DNA of 64,000 bases from Bacillota bacterium (GCA_021799275.1 JAJZAT010000004.1:1-64000), one strand, 5' to 3'; shown: positions 25,610-34,575, numbered from the stretch's first letter. The notes: generated from the letters alone by a model not told the origin. Numbers and translations are program-made.

Positions 25610-25636
25610 GCGGGCAGCCCGGAGGGGGCTGCCCGC
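25610..25636 (-). terminator. Hairpin after dodecin
   Basis: A perfect 11-bp stem, GCGGGCAGCCC / GGGCTGCCCGC, with a 5-nt loop lies between the dodecin stop and spoVAC. There is no T-run, so it may be a terminator of the high-GC type or an RNA-stability element. Confidence 0.5.
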
Positions 25637-25643
25637 ACCAGCG

Positions 25644-25841
25644 CTATTCGGTGAACGCGACCTTGACGTTGGCCTTGTATTCGACGATCTGACCAGACTG
25701 CACCTGGGCCGTCCAGTTGGCGACCTCCACCCCGGAGATGTTCTTGACCGTGCGCGAAGCCTCGCGCACCGCCGACTGCACCGCGTCCTGCCAGTCCTCC
25801 CTGGACTCGCCGACCAGTTCAAGCACCTTGACTACCGGCAT
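25644..25841 (-). CDS. Dodecin family flavin-binding protein
   Basis: 65 residues with the full dodecin fold: VVKVLELVGESREDWQDAVQ, AVREASRTVKNISGVEVANWTAQVQSG, then EYKANVKVAF. The Trp at about residue 43 and the nearby Gln match the flavin-stacking positions of bacterial dodecins. Dodecins form hollow dodecamers that store riboflavin, FMN or related compounds. GAGGAGGG lies about 10 nt before the ATG. It is placed between sigF and spoVAC, an unusual spot for a dodecin gene. Confidence 0.88.
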   Translation of the reverse strand: MPVVKVLELVGESREDWQDAVQSAVREASRTVKNISGVEVANWTAQVQSGQIVEYKANVKVAFTE

Positions 25842-25905
25842 GTCTTCTCATCCCTCCTCGTTCAGAGGCTAGGATGCGAAGCCCCCGGCTGCCTCATGTA
25901 CGGTT

Positions 25906-26649
25906 TCAACGGCCCAGCAGGTCGCGCACGTGCTGCAAGGCGCGCCGCTCGATGCGCGAGATGCGCACCTGATGGGTCTGGAGGCGGTCGGCCACCTCCT
26001 GCTGCGTCATGTCGCGGAAGAAGCGCATGAACAGCACGGCGCGCTCCTCCTCGGGCAGCCTGCGCATGGCCTCGCGCAGGTCGACGCGGTCGATGGCGCC
26101 GTCCGCGGCGATGGCGGTGTCCTCGAGGCGATCGATGCGCAGGAGATCCTCGCGCTCGCCGTGCCCGATGACCTCGTCGAGGGAGTGGACCATCTGCGTG
26201 GCCTCGAGAGCCTCCACCACCTCGTCGACGCTCAGATCGCAGGCGTGCGCGACCTCGAGCGGCGTCGGCTCGCGGCCAAGGGCCGCCCTGAGCTCCTCTG
26301 CGGCATGACGCGCCATGGCGGCGCGCTCGCGCAGCCGGCGGCTGACCTTGATCTGGCCGTAGTCCCTGAGGTAGCGGCGAATCTCACCGATGATCAGCGG
26401 CACGGCGTACGTGGAGAACCGCACCCCGTAGTTCGGGTCGAAGCGCTCGCACGCCCGCCAGAGTCCGATGGAGCCGATCTGGAAGAGATCCTCGAGTTCG
26501 ACGCCTCGACCCGTGAAACGCGTCGCGATCGACCAAACGAGGCGCGCGTTCTCGGAGATCAGCTGCTCGCGGGCCTGCGTCTCGCCTTCCCGCGCACGTC
26601 GCAAGAGGTCGAGCTGTTCCTCGTGGCGGCGATCGGCGGTGGACGCCAT
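25906..26649 (-). CDS. sigF: RNA polymerase forespore sigma factor SigF
   Basis: 247 residues with regions 2 (ENARLVWSIATRF, LEDLFQIGSIGLWRACERFDPNYGVRFSTYAVPLIIGEIRRYLRD), 3 (KVSRRLRERA) and 4 (RLPEEERAVLFMRFFRDMTQQEVADRL, HQVRISRIERRAL). The order after spoIIAA and spoIIAB fixes it as sigma-F (SpoIIAC). It directs the first forespore gene set and is held by SpoIIAB until SpoIIAA is dephosphorylated. ATG 26649 has GGAGGG about 8 nt upstream, and the spoIIAB stop is 1 nt away. Confidence 0.95.
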   Translation of the reverse strand: MASTADRRHEEQLDLLRRAREGETQAREQLISENARLVWSIATRFTGRGVELEDLFQIGSIGLWRACERFDPNYGVRFSTYAVPLIIGEIRRYLRDYGQIKVSRRLRERAAMARHAAEELRAALGREPTPLEVAHACDLSVDEVVEALEATQMVHSLDEVIGHGEREDLLRIDRLEDTAIAADGAIDRVDLREAMRRLPEEERAVLFMRFFRDMTQQEVADRLQTHQVRISRIERRALQHVRDLLGR

Positions 26650-26650
26650 C

Positions 26651-27079
26651 TCAGGCGCCCTCCGCTGGGGCCTCCCGGCGTTTGCGCATCTCGATTCGCG
26701 TGCCCTTGCCCGGCTGGGACTCCACCGTGAACTCATCCGAGAACGATTCCATGAAAACGAAGCCGAGGCCCATCCGCTCCGGATCCGTACTGTAGGACGC
26801 CTGCCTCGCGAGGGCCACGTCCTCGATGCCGATCCCGTCGTCGCGCACCGAGATGACGATGCCGCCCTCGCTCTCCTCGCAGCGCAGGGCGATCAGTCCC
26901 TCGGTCCCCGGATAGGCGTGCACCACCACGTTCGAAACGGCCTCCGACACCGCCACCTTGATCTCCTCGATCTCCGGCAGCGTGAAGCCCAGATTCGCGG
27001 CGAACGTGGCCACGGCCACCCGGCAGAGCCCAACGTTCTCCGGCCGGTTCGGACAGGCGAGCTCGAAATACTGCGTCAT
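26651..27079 (-). CDS. spoIIAB: Anti-sigma F factor, serine kinase SpoIIAB
   Basis: 142 residues of the GHKL ATPase fold: N-box EAVSNVVVHAY, G1 box VRDDGIGI, and G2 GLGFVFMESF. It binds sigma-F and phosphorylates SpoIIAA. The start overlaps the spoIIAA stop by 4 nt, giving the coupled spoIIAA-spoIIAB-sigF order conserved in spore formers. Confidence 0.95.
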   Translation of the reverse strand: MTQYFELACPNRPENVGLCRVAVATFAANLGFTLPEIEEIKVAVSEAVSNVVVHAYPGTEGLIALRCEESEGGIVISVRDDGIGIEDVALARQASYSTDPERMGLGFVFMESFSDEFTVESQPGKGTRIEMRKRREAPAEGA

Positions 27080-27432
27080 GCGCGGGGCACCTCGCTCTCC
27101 GACGCGAGCAAGGGCATGACCTGCCGCACGCCGCTCATCTCCAGTACCGTACGGACGCTGCCTTCGGCCGCCGTCAGCAGGTAGATCGAACCCCCCCGCT
27201 CGCTGATGCGCCGGTAGCGGCCGAGAAGGACGCCGAGGCCAGATGAATCCAGAAAGCGAACTTGGCGCAGGTCGATGACGATGCGCTGCGAACCCGAGTC
27301 GATGAGGCCATCCAGCTGCTCGCGCACCTGCGGTGCCGCCTTGAGATCGAACTCGCCCGCAAGCCGTACATTGGCGGTGCGTCCCAGTCTCCTGATCGCG
27401 ATCTGCACAGGCTTCCCTGCCCCTTCCAGCAT
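27076..27432 (-). CDS. spoIIAA: Anti-sigma F factor antagonist SpoIIAA
   Basis: 118 residues with a STAS domain: VRLAGEFDLKAAPQVREQL, then IDLRQVRFLDSSGLGVLLGRYR, containing the phosphorylatable Ser in DSSGLG. Its dephosphorylated form frees sigma-F from SpoIIAB. The start is either ATG 27432 or GTG 27408; the family usually begins close to the first beta strand, which favours the GTG. A hairpin at 27489-27523 separates it from dacF. Confidence 0.93.
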   Translation of the reverse strand: MLEGAGKPVQIAIRRLGRTANVRLAGEFDLKAAPQVREQLDGLIDSGSQRIVIDLRQVRFLDSSGLGVLLGRYRRISERGGSIYLLTAAEGSVRTVLEMSGVRQVMPLLASESEVPRA

Positions 27433-27488
27433 GGTGGGCGGCTTCGCCCCGCCTGGGTGGCATTCCTCCTGACACGAGCCGACACGAA

Positions 27489-27523
27489 GGCCGCGCCCCG
27501 TCGAAGCTTGACGGTGCGCGGCC
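27489..27523 (-). terminator. Long hairpin between dacF and spoIIAA
   Basis: GGCCGCGCACCGTC and GACGGGGCGCGGCC form a 14-bp stem with one mismatch and a 7-nt loop. It ends dacF transcripts at least in part, so spoIIAA-AB-sigF probably also has a promoter of its own downstream of it. No T-run. Confidence 0.5.
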
Positions 27524-27541
27524 CTCATTCGCCGAGACGCG

Positions 27542-28690
27542 TCAGAGGCGGAGGACGCCCTGCAGCAGATGCCGCAACAGCAGGGCGAAGGTCTGCTGGC
27601 CGACGTCATCGCTGGCGACGAGCGGAACCTCGCCTACCTTCCGTCCGCCGAGCAGGATCGCAGCGCGACCGACCACCTGCCCCCTCCTGACCGGCGCCGC
27701 GACGCTCTGCCGCAGCATGGGCCTCAGTTGCACCGAGGGCCGGCTGAGCCGCTCCTGCACGGCCGACACGTCCTGCTGGACGGTCGCCGCGACCGACCCT
27801 GCGGTCCCGCGCAGCACCTTGACGCGGCCAACCTGTTGCCCGCCGCGCGCCAGAAGCACCGCCTGGTAGTTCGCGTACCCGTACGACAGCAGGGACTGCA
27901 CGTCCGCGAACCGCGCCTTCGACGACGTGCCGCCCATCACCACGGCGATCAGGCGCAGGCCCTCGCGCTTCGCGGTCGCCGTCAGGCAGAAGCCGGCCTT
28001 CCCGGTGTAACCGGTCTTGAGACCGTCCAACCCTGGCACTCGGCCGAGCAGACGATTCGTGTTCACGAGCCAGAGGTGCCCGCCCTTGCCGTCGCGGATG
28101 GTGCGATCCTCGCGCTGCGAGGTGAGCGCCAGAAGCCCTGGATCCTCGACCGCCGCCCGGGCGAGCATGGCCATGTCGAGCGGGCTCGTGACGTGGCCTT
28201 CGACATCCAGGCCGTGGCTGTTCACGTAGTGCGTATGGGTCATGCCGAGGCGCTTCGCCTCGCGGTTCATCTGCGCGACGAACGCCTCTTCGGATCCCGC
28301 CAGGTGCTCCGCGATGGCCACGCAGGCGTCGTTCGCCGATCCGATCGCCACAGCGCGCAGGAGCTGCCCGAACGGGATGGCCTCTCCCGGTTCGAGCCAG
28401 ATCTGCGATCCGCTGGTCTTCCAGGCGCGCTGCGACACCGAGACGGGATCGCCGAGACGCACCTTGTGCTGGCGCACCGCCTGCAGAGCAAGGTGGAGCG
28501 TCATCAATTTGGTCATCGATGCCGGCGCCCTCACCGCGCCCGCGTCCTTCTGGTACAGCACCTGGCCGGTGGACGCCTCGACAAGGACGGCCGCCGGCGA
28601 GTTCACCGTCGGTGGCACAGGCGCCGCCCAGGCCGGGGCAGGCAGCCCGACGGCGAGGGCGGCGGCAAAGATCAGGGCCAACTTGCGCAC
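27542..28690 (-). CDS. dacF: D-alanyl-D-alanine carboxypeptidase DacF
   Basis: 382 residues: a signal peptide (RKLALIFAAALAVGLPAPAWA), the penicillin-binding fold with SMTK (active-site Ser), SAN and KTG motifs, and a C-terminal beta domain followed by a possible amphipathic membrane anchor (TFALLLRHLLQGVLRL). It trims peptidoglycan stem peptides. dacF directly before spoIIAA is the classic arrangement, and it is the sporulation-specific PBP expressed in the forespore. The start is GTG 28690, with AGGGGGA about 8 nt upstream. Confidence 0.93.
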   Translation of the reverse strand: MRKLALIFAAALAVGLPAPAWAAPVPPTVNSPAAVLVEASTGQVLYQKDAGAVRAPASMTKLMTLHLALQAVRQHKVRLGDPVSVSQRAWKTSGSQIWLEPGEAIPFGQLLRAVAIGSANDACVAIAEHLAGSEEAFVAQMNREAKRLGMTHTHYVNSHGLDVEGHVTSPLDMAMLARAAVEDPGLLALTSQREDRTIRDGKGGHLWLVNTNRLLGRVPGLDGLKTGYTGKAGFCLTATAKREGLRLIAVVMGGTSSKARFADVQSLLSYGYANYQAVLLARGGQQVGRVKVLRGTAGSVAATVQQDVSAVQERLSRPSVQLRPMLRQSVAAPVRRGQVVGRAAILLGGRKVGEVPLVASDDVGQQTFALLLRHLLQGVLRL

Positions 28691-28741
28691 GAGCCATTCC
28701 CCCTCGGCCGTAGCATGTCCGGCCGGGAGTCAGGCCAAAAG

Positions 28742-29629
28742 CTAGGCCCTGGGATGGGCCCGCGCGTAGACCTCCTTGAGTCTGGCCTTCGTGAGGTGCG
28801 TGTAGATCTGTGTCGTCGAAATGTCGGCGTGTCCCAGGAGCTCCTGCACCGAGCGCAGGTCCGCGCCGTTCTCCAGGAGGTGCGTCGCGAACGAGTGGCG
28901 CAAGGTGTGCGGGGTGATCGAGCGTTCGATCTGCGCTTCCTGGGCGTAGCGCTTGACGATCTTCCAGAAGCCCTGGCGCGTCAGGCGGTGGCCGTGGTGG
29001 TTGACGAAGAGGCACTGCTCGCGCGGATCGCGCAAGAGCCTCGGGCGCGCCTGCGCAAGATAGGTCTCGAGGCTCCTGAGGGCAAACGAGCCGACCGGCA
29101 CGAGGCGCTCCTTGGAGCCCTTGCCGAGGCAGCGCAGGTAGCCCTGATCAAGATTCACGTCGCCCAAATTGAGCGAGACGAGCTCGGAGACGCGAATGCC
29201 GGTGGCGTAGAGGAGCTCGAGCATGGCGCGGTCGCGCAGCCCCGCCGGCTGGGACGGATCCGGCTGGCGCAGGATCTCCTCCACTTCCGTGACCGAGAGC
29301 ACGCGCGGCAGGCGCCGCTCCAGCTTGGGCGACTCGAGGTTGCGCGTCGGATCGTCCTCCAGCAGGCGCTCGCGCACGAGGTACTGGTAAAACGCCTTGA
29401 GGGCGGCCAGCCGCCTCGCGATGGTGGCGGTCGCCTTGCCCTGCTCCTGAAGGAAGAGAAGGTAGCCGACGATGGTGTCGCGGGACACCGCTTGCAACTG
29501 CGGTGTCTTGCGAGCCGCGAGATACTCCTGGTATTGCCTAAGGTCACGGCCATACGACTCGAGCGTATTGCGCGCGAGTCCCCGCTCGACGCTCAGGTAG
29601 GCGATGAAGTCGGATACGAAATCCTGCAC
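28742..29629 (-). CDS. xerD: Tyrosine recombinase XerD
   Basis: 295 residues, the usual XerD length. The N-terminal SAM-like domain has DFIAYLSVERGLARNTLESYGRDL; the catalytic domain has the Arg in ATGIRVSEL, the Lys in GKGSKERLVPV, HxLRH in HTLRHSFATHL, the second His in GHADIST, and the Tyr in TTQIYTH. It resolves chromosome dimers at dif. GTG 29629 has GGGGAGG with 8 nt spacing. It precedes dacF in the same direction, as in Bacilli. Confidence 0.93.
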   Translation of the reverse strand: MQDFVSDFIAYLSVERGLARNTLESYGRDLRQYQEYLAARKTPQLQAVSRDTIVGYLLFLQEQGKATATIARRLAALKAFYQYLVRERLLEDDPTRNLESPKLERRLPRVLSVTEVEEILRQPDPSQPAGLRDRAMLELLYATGIRVSELVSLNLGDVNLDQGYLRCLGKGSKERLVPVGSFALRSLETYLAQARPRLLRDPREQCLFVNHHGHRLTRQGFWKIVKRYAQEAQIERSITPHTLRHSFATHLLENGADLRSVQELLGHADISTTQIYTHLTKARLKEVYARAHPRA

Positions 29630-29760
29630 AGCAGCTGCCTCCCCGTCCGCCGGTACCCCAGCAGGCCTAGCATGTACCGCGACTGGGCCCCCTATACAGT
29701 GCACAAGGCGATGCAAGGGTGCAAGACCATTCGCGTCCAGGGGCCGCCAGGGTATGGCAA

Positions 29761-29790
29761 GGCCCCCGCACAGATGCCTATGCGGGGGCC
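29761..29790 (-). terminator. Terminator hairpin after ald
   Basis: A perfect 10-bp stem, GGCCCCCGCA / TGCGGGGGCC, with a 10-nt loop lies 7 nt beyond the ald stop and is followed by TTGCC. It separates ald from xerD. Confidence 0.65.
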
Positions 29791-29797
29791 GGACGTT

Positions 29798-30919
29798 TCA
29801 GAAGCCGACGATGTCGTGCAGGTTCGTGTACGGCAGGCCGGTCGACGCCGCGACCGCCTCGTAGGTCAGCTTGCCCTCGTAGGTGTTGACGCCGCGCTGC
29901 AGGGCCGGATCCTCGCGAAGGGCGGCCTCGAGGCCGTGGTTCGCGATGCGCAGGAGGTACGGCAGGGTCACGTTCGTCAAGGCGAACGTCGACGTGCGGG
30001 GCACCGCACCCGGCATGTTGGCGACGGCGTAGTGGATCACGCCGTGCTTGTCGTAGGTCGGGTTCGAGTGGGTGGTGATGCGGTCGATCGTCTCGATCGA
30101 GCCACCCTGGTCAATGGCGACGTCGACGATGACCGAGCCGGGCTTCATCGTCTTGACCATCGTCTCCGTCACGAGCTTGGGTGCCCGCGCACCCGGAATC
30201 AGCACGGCGCCGATCAGGAGGTCCGCGTCGGCGACCTGCTCGGCCAGGTTGTGCTCGTTGGACATCAGGGTCTCGAGGCGGCCCTGGTAGATGTCGTCGA
30301 GGTAGCGCAGGCGCGAGGCCGACACGTCGAGGATCGTGACGTGCGCCCCCATGCCGACGGCGATCTGAGCGGCGTTCTGACCCACGGTGCCACCACCGAC
30401 CACGACGACGTGCGCCGGCAGCACGCCCGGCACGCCGCCGAGCAGGACGCCGCGCCCGCCGTGGGCCTTCTCGAGGCAGTGCGCCCCGATCTGGGTCGCC
30501 ATGCGGCCGGCCACCTCGCTCATCGGAACAAGGAGCGGCAGCGAGTTGTCCGCGAGCTGGACCGTCTCGTACGCGATGCCGATGACGCCTTGGCGCAGGA
30601 GGGCCTCGGTCAGTTCCTTGGCCGGAGCCAGGTGCAGGTAGGTGTACAGGATCTGGCCGGGGCGGAACAGGTCATATTCCTCGGGCAGCGGCTCCTTGAC
30701 CTTCACGATCAGGTCGGCCTGCTCGGCAATACGCCGCTTGTCTGCCTCAATGACGGCCCCGAAGGCCGTGTATTCACTGTCAGGGAAGCCTGAGCCGACA
30801 CCAGCGCCCGCTTCCACAAGAACCTTGTGCCCCATGCCTGTCAGTGCGCGGGCGCCTCCCGGGGTCAGTCCGACCCGGTTCTCGTCCGCCTTGATTTCCT
30901 TGAGCAGACCGATAATCAA
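29798..30919 (-). CDS. ald: Alanine dehydrogenase
   Basis: 373 residues. It begins MIIGLLKEIKADENRVGLTP (the AlaDH/PNT signature with Arg15) and carries Lys75 in KVKEPLPEEY, His96 in TYLHLA, the NAD-binding VVVGGGTVGQNAAQIA and the Asp270 region VDVAIDQGG. It oxidises L-Ala to pyruvate and ammonia and is often induced in sporulation. The start is TTG 30919 with AAGGAAG about 10 nt upstream. Its own terminator follows. Confidence 0.94.
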   Translation of the reverse strand: MIIGLLKEIKADENRVGLTPGGARALTGMGHKVLVEAGAGVGSGFPDSEYTAFGAVIEADKRRIAEQADLIVKVKEPLPEEYDLFRPGQILYTYLHLAPAKELTEALLRQGVIGIAYETVQLADNSLPLLVPMSEVAGRMATQIGAHCLEKAHGGRGVLLGGVPGVLPAHVVVVGGGTVGQNAAQIAVGMGAHVTILDVSASRLRYLDDIYQGRLETLMSNEHNLAEQVADADLLIGAVLIPGARAPKLVTETMVKTMKPGSVIVDVAIDQGGSIETIDRITTHSNPTYDKHGVIHYAVANMPGAVPRTSTFALTNVTLPYLLRIANHGLEAALREDPALQRGVNTYEGKLTYEAVAASTGLPYTNLHDIVGF

Positions 30920-30948
30920 CTAGGGTGCACTTCCTTCCTAGACTTCGT

Positions 30949-31584
30949 TCATCCCCCAACATACGGCCATAGGAGATGAAGGGCAAGGGGACTTAGGTAG
31001 GCTTCCGCCGTGGCCGCCAGGACAATTCCAGCCGCGGCGATCGCCCCGGCACCGGCGAACCGGACTAGGGCGGACAGCATCTCGGGCGCCTTGAAGCGCG
31101 CGCGGTAGAACTCCGAGGCATAGAGCGCCGCCGCCTCGCTCAGAAGCCAGATGCTGGGCAGCACCAGCAGTGCCGAGGGCAGGACGCCGAGCAGGACGAG
31201 CAGCAGACCCCTGCCACCCAGTTCGCCAAGCAGGAACGCGCTCGCGAAGCCGATGGCGAAACCCTTGACGGCGAGCCACAGCCAGCTGGTCACTGCGCCC
31301 ACGACCAGCAGGGCCAGCAGCCAACTCACCACCAGCAGCCTTCCGTCGGCGTAGAGCGCGGCCCGCATCAGCTCCGGGCCTTGGGGCAACCCGTGCTGAA
31401 GGCTGCCGAGGAAGCCCCCTACGTAGGCCAGGAGGTCCGAACGCTGCAACGCGCTGAGCTGCCCGGCCGCGTATGCGCCGAAGGCGATGGCCAGCACCGA
31501 CATGGCCGCCGCCGTCAGATACCAGCCGAGGCGCCGCTGCACCCTGCGCATCGCGATGTCCAGGTAGAGATCGATCGTGTGCAC
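30949..31584 (-). CDS. spoIIM: Stage II sporulation protein M
   Basis: 211 residues with about five membrane helices and the DUF95/SpoIIM pattern: a charged N-terminus (HTIDLYLDIAMRRVQRRLGWY), WLALLVVGAVTSWLWLAVKGFAIGF, and LLVLLGVLPSALLVLPSIWLLSEAAALYA. It acts with SpoIID and SpoIIP in septal peptidoglycan degradation and engulfment. The start is GTG 31584 with GGAGG about 7 nt upstream. In Bacilli it lies near nudF, yqxK and xerD, as here. Confidence 0.87.
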   Translation of the reverse strand: MHTIDLYLDIAMRRVQRRLGWYLTAAAMSVLAIAFGAYAAGQLSALQRSDLLAYVGGFLGSLQHGLPQGPELMRAALYADGRLLVVSWLLALLVVGAVTSWLWLAVKGFAIGFASAFLLGELGGRGLLLVLLGVLPSALLVLPSIWLLSEAAALYASEFYRARFKAPEMLSALVRFAGAGAIAAAGIVLAATAEAYLSPLALHLLWPYVGG

Positions 31585-31816
31585 CGTCTTCCCTCCGAGT
31601 CCAGGCTATGGCCTGCCCTGCCCCCGATATGCCAATGCCAGCCGCCGACGGAAGGAGTGGTAACACCTGCCGTCGAAACCCGTCGACGGATTCCGACCGC
31701 GCGCCGATCGCCGCGGCCGCTCCGCGGCGAACCAGGCACGCCCCACAATGAGGTGAGCCGCAATTCCCGAGACGCTGGGCCCGGGTTCGAACGCCAACGG
31801 CGCTTCGCTAGCCACC

Positions 31817-34498
31817 TTGGCGATCCTGTCCGAGCATCTGAATCGGTCACTAGACCTACCCGCTCTGCTCGACGGAGCGCTCCACATCCTTCAAGAGCAG
31901 CTCGGTGCCCCATCCGCCTGGATCACCATCGGCAAAGACAAAGAGCAGGAACTCGCCGCACACGTCGGCCTGCCGCCGGCACTGGCCGCCAACGGCGAGT
32001 CCGCTTTGCGTTGGACGCCCTGCCGCTGCCAGGTCGCCTTGCAAAAGGGGGACCTGCGCTCGACCCCGGGCGTCTTCGCCTGCGACCGCCTCGAGCTGGC
32101 GAGCGGGGATACGGCGGGGCTGCGGTTCCACGCGACCGTCGCCTTGCGCACCAGCGACCGCGTCGTCGGACTGCTGCACGTCGTGCGCCCGTCGGGGCAG
32201 GGTCTCAGCGACGAAGAGACCGCCCTGCTGGCCGCCGCGGGTCATATCCTCGGCATGGCCGTCGAGCGCGCCACCGCGGCCACTCTCGGTCAGGCCACCC
32301 TGCAGCAGCAGGAGCAGCGCGCGATGCTCGGCTTCACCTCCCGCCTGCTTGGGCTTCTGGATGCGGGCGAGATCATGGCCCAAACGGTCGAGATCATTGC
32401 CGAGACCTTCGTGTCGCCGCTCGTCGGCGTCTACCTCTACGATGCCGCCACCCGCACGCTCGCCTTGCGCGCGGGCGTCGGCTGGACAGGCGACGCTCCG
32501 GAAAGGGAACGTATTTCGGTCGATGAGCCGCGAGACCTCGTTGCGCTCGTCGCCCGCAGCAGGAAAGCCCAACTGGCGTCGGTCGACGACGCCGCGGGGG
32601 TCAGGCTGTCGGCCGCTGCGCTGCACATGGGCATGACGTCCGGCCTCGCCGCCGCCATGCAGGTGGGAGACAAGCTGATCGGCGTGCTGGTGATCCACGG
32701 GCGCGAACCCGGCCGGTTCACCGCCGAAGACCGCCGCTTCCTCGCAAGCCTCAGCGACCAGGCCGCCTTGGCCCTGGATCGGGCGGAACTGCTCACGGCG
32801 ACGCGACGCCAGCTGAGAGACCTCGCGACGCTGCACGAGCGGGCCGCGCAGCAGACGCGCCAGCTGAGCGAAACCTACGGCGCCACGCTGGCTGTGCTCG
32901 GCGACGCGCTGGAGTTGCGCGACCAGGAGACGATGGGCCACACGCAGCGGGTGGTGGCGCTGGCGGTATCGCTCGGCGAAGCCCTGGGGCTTGGACCGGA
33001 CGACCTCGTCCACCTGCAGTGGGGCGCCTACGTCCACGACCTCGGCAAGATCGGCGTGCCCGACGCCGTCCTGCGCAAGCCGGGGCCGCTGTCGCCCGAC
33101 GAGTGGCGGCTGATGCAGCGCCACCCCGAGCAGGGCTTCAACCTGCTGCAGCGCCTGTTCTTCCTGTCCCGCTCGCTGGACGTCGTCCGCTACCACCACG
33201 AGCGTTACGACGGCGGCGGCTACCCCCTGGGCCTCAAGGGCGAAGAGATCCCCCTGCTGGCGCGCATCTTCGCGGTGGCCGACGCGTTCGACGCCATGAC
33301 CAACGACCGTCCGTACCGCAATGCCCTGCCCACCGAGGAGGCGATGTCCGAACTGCGCCGCCATCGCGGCAAGCAGTTCGACCCGCAGGTCGTGGACGCG
33401 CTCGAGCGCCTCCCGGACCACCTGCGTCAAGTGCGCCCGGAGGCTTTCGACGATGGCTTCCCCCGGCCGATCGCCGCGTCGGCGCCCCCACCCCTGCTCG
33501 ACGGCGGCGAGCGGCTGCTGCAGTTTGCACGCCTCTGCGGCCAGGTCCTGCAGGCGCGCGACCTTGGCAGTGCCCTCGACATCATCGCGGAGAGCATCCA
33601 CCAGGCGAACAGCGAAACGTCGTGCGCGATTCTGCTGCAGGACACGGCGGGACACGGGCTCAGCGTCGTGGCCCATCGCGGCCTGACCGGTTCGATCGCC
33701 GCGCAGGGCGGGCACGACACCGCCGCGCTGCGGGCCCTGCAGAGCAGAGAGCCCTACTTCGCCGCCGACCTCGACCAGGAGCGCCTGCAAGCCACGCTCG
33801 GCAAGCATCTGCGCTCGGAGTTCGCGCTTCCCCTCAGGGTGGACGACCACACCTACGGCGTGCTCGAAGTGGCCGCCAGGGATCAGGACGCCTTCACCAT
33901 GGATCACCGCCACGCGCTCGAGGCGTTCGCCCTATTGGCGGCCTTCACGGTCCAACGCGTGCAGCGCGACGGCGAAGTGGAACGCCTCGCCCTGACCGAC
34001 TACGTGACGGGCCTTCTGAACCGCAGGGCTCTCGAGGAGGCGGCGGAACGCGAGTTCTCCCGCGCCAGCCGCCATTCCCGGCCGATCGCCATGATGGCGC
34101 TGCATGTGGACCCCTACCCGGACCTCTGCCTCGAGGAGCGGCAACTCGCCGACGAAGCCCTGCGCATGGCGGCTCGCCTCATGCACCAGAGCTGCCGCAA
34201 GGAAGACGTCCTGGGACGCCGCGAAGGCGGCGAGTTCCTGTTCATCCTGCCCGAGACGACCAAGGTGGGAGCCCTGCTCGTCGCCGAGCGCCTGCGTGCC
34301 GACATCGCGCGTCTGGCGCTCCCGGCCGGGCGAAATCTCAGCGTCAGCGTCGGCGTCGCCACGTTGCCGGAGGATGGCGGCTCGCTCGCCGTCCTGCAGG
34401 GCGCGGCGGACGCAGCCATGGTCCGAGCGATCCGCAGGGGTGGCAACGAGGTTGTGGCCTCGAGTGGTCCACGGATGGTCGACGCGCCGACGCAGTGA
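31817..34498 (+). CDS. GAF-GAF-HD-GYP-GAF-GGDEF signalling protein
   Basis: 893 residues, soluble. Domain order: GAF (about 20-150), GAF (about 170-330), HD-GYP (about 350-530, with HDLGKIGVPD and HHERYDGGGYP intact), GAF (about 575-715) and GGDEF (about 725-880). The last has LTDYVTGLLNRRA but reads EGGEF where active cyclases have GG(D/E)EF, so cyclase activity is doubtful while the c-di-GMP phosphodiesterase is probably active. The start is TTG 31817; a TAG lies two codons before it and no ribosome binding site is visible, so the true start may differ. It is the only plus-strand gene in the 19.8-64 kb block. Confidence 0.85.
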   Translation: MAILSEHLNRSLDLPALLDGALHILQEQLGAPSAWITIGKDKEQELAAHVGLPPALAANGESALRWTPCRCQVALQKGDLRSTPGVFACDRLELASGDTAGLRFHATVALRTSDRVVGLLHVVRPSGQGLSDEETALLAAAGHILGMAVERATAATLGQATLQQQEQRAMLGFTSRLLGLLDAGEIMAQTVEIIAETFVSPLVGVYLYDAATRTLALRAGVGWTGDAPERERISVDEPRDLVALVARSRKAQLASVDDAAGVRLSAAALHMGMTSGLAAAMQVGDKLIGVLVIHGREPGRFTAEDRRFLASLSDQAALALDRAELLTATRRQLRDLATLHERAAQQTRQLSETYGATLAVLGDALELRDQETMGHTQRVVALAVSLGEALGLGPDDLVHLQWGAYVHDLGKIGVPDAVLRKPGPLSPDEWRLMQRHPEQGFNLLQRLFFLSRSLDVVRYHHERYDGGGYPLGLKGEEIPLLARIFAVADAFDAMTNDRPYRNALPTEEAMSELRRHRGKQFDPQVVDALERLPDHLRQVRPEAFDDGFPRPIAASAPPPLLDGGERLLQFARLCGQVLQARDLGSALDIIAESIHQANSETSCAILLQDTAGHGLSVVAHRGLTGSIAAQGGHDTAALRALQSREPYFAADLDQERLQATLGKHLRSEFALPLRVDDHTYGVLEVAARDQDAFTMDHRHALEAFALLAAFTVQRVQRDGEVERLALTDYVTGLLNRRALEEAAEREFSRASRHSRPIAMMALHVDPYPDLCLEERQLADEALRMAARLMHQSCRKEDVLGRREGGEFLFILPETTKVGALLVAERLRADIARLALPAGRNLSVSVGVATLPEDGGSLAVLQGAADAAMVRAIRRGGNEVVASSGPRMVDAPTQ

Positions 34499-34520
34499 GC
34501 CCTGGAGCCGAAAAATCAGA

Positions 34521-34554
34521 GCGGTGCCGTCGCCCCGCAGGGCGGCGGCACCGC
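34521..34554. terminator. Bidirectional terminator between convergent genes
   Basis: GCGGTGCCGTCGCCC and GGGCGGCGGCACCGC form a 15-bp stem (one G-T pair) with a 4-nt loop. On the minus strand it is followed by TCTGATTTTT, a proper T-run, so it terminates the ferritin-like gene and probably also the plus-strand GGDEF gene. Confidence 0.75.
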
Positions 34555-34575
34555 AAGTCTTGGCCTCGTCCGCCG

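Noticed and set aside
29630-29760. Promoter for xerD around TTGCAT...TATAGG on the minus strand
   Set aside because: The spacer is 14 or 22 nt for the available hexamers, outside the normal range.
31765-31800. tRNA gene suggested by GGGTTCGAAC
   Set aside because: The T-loop-like string has no matching T-stem, and no acceptor stem, D-arm or anticodon arm can be formed around it.
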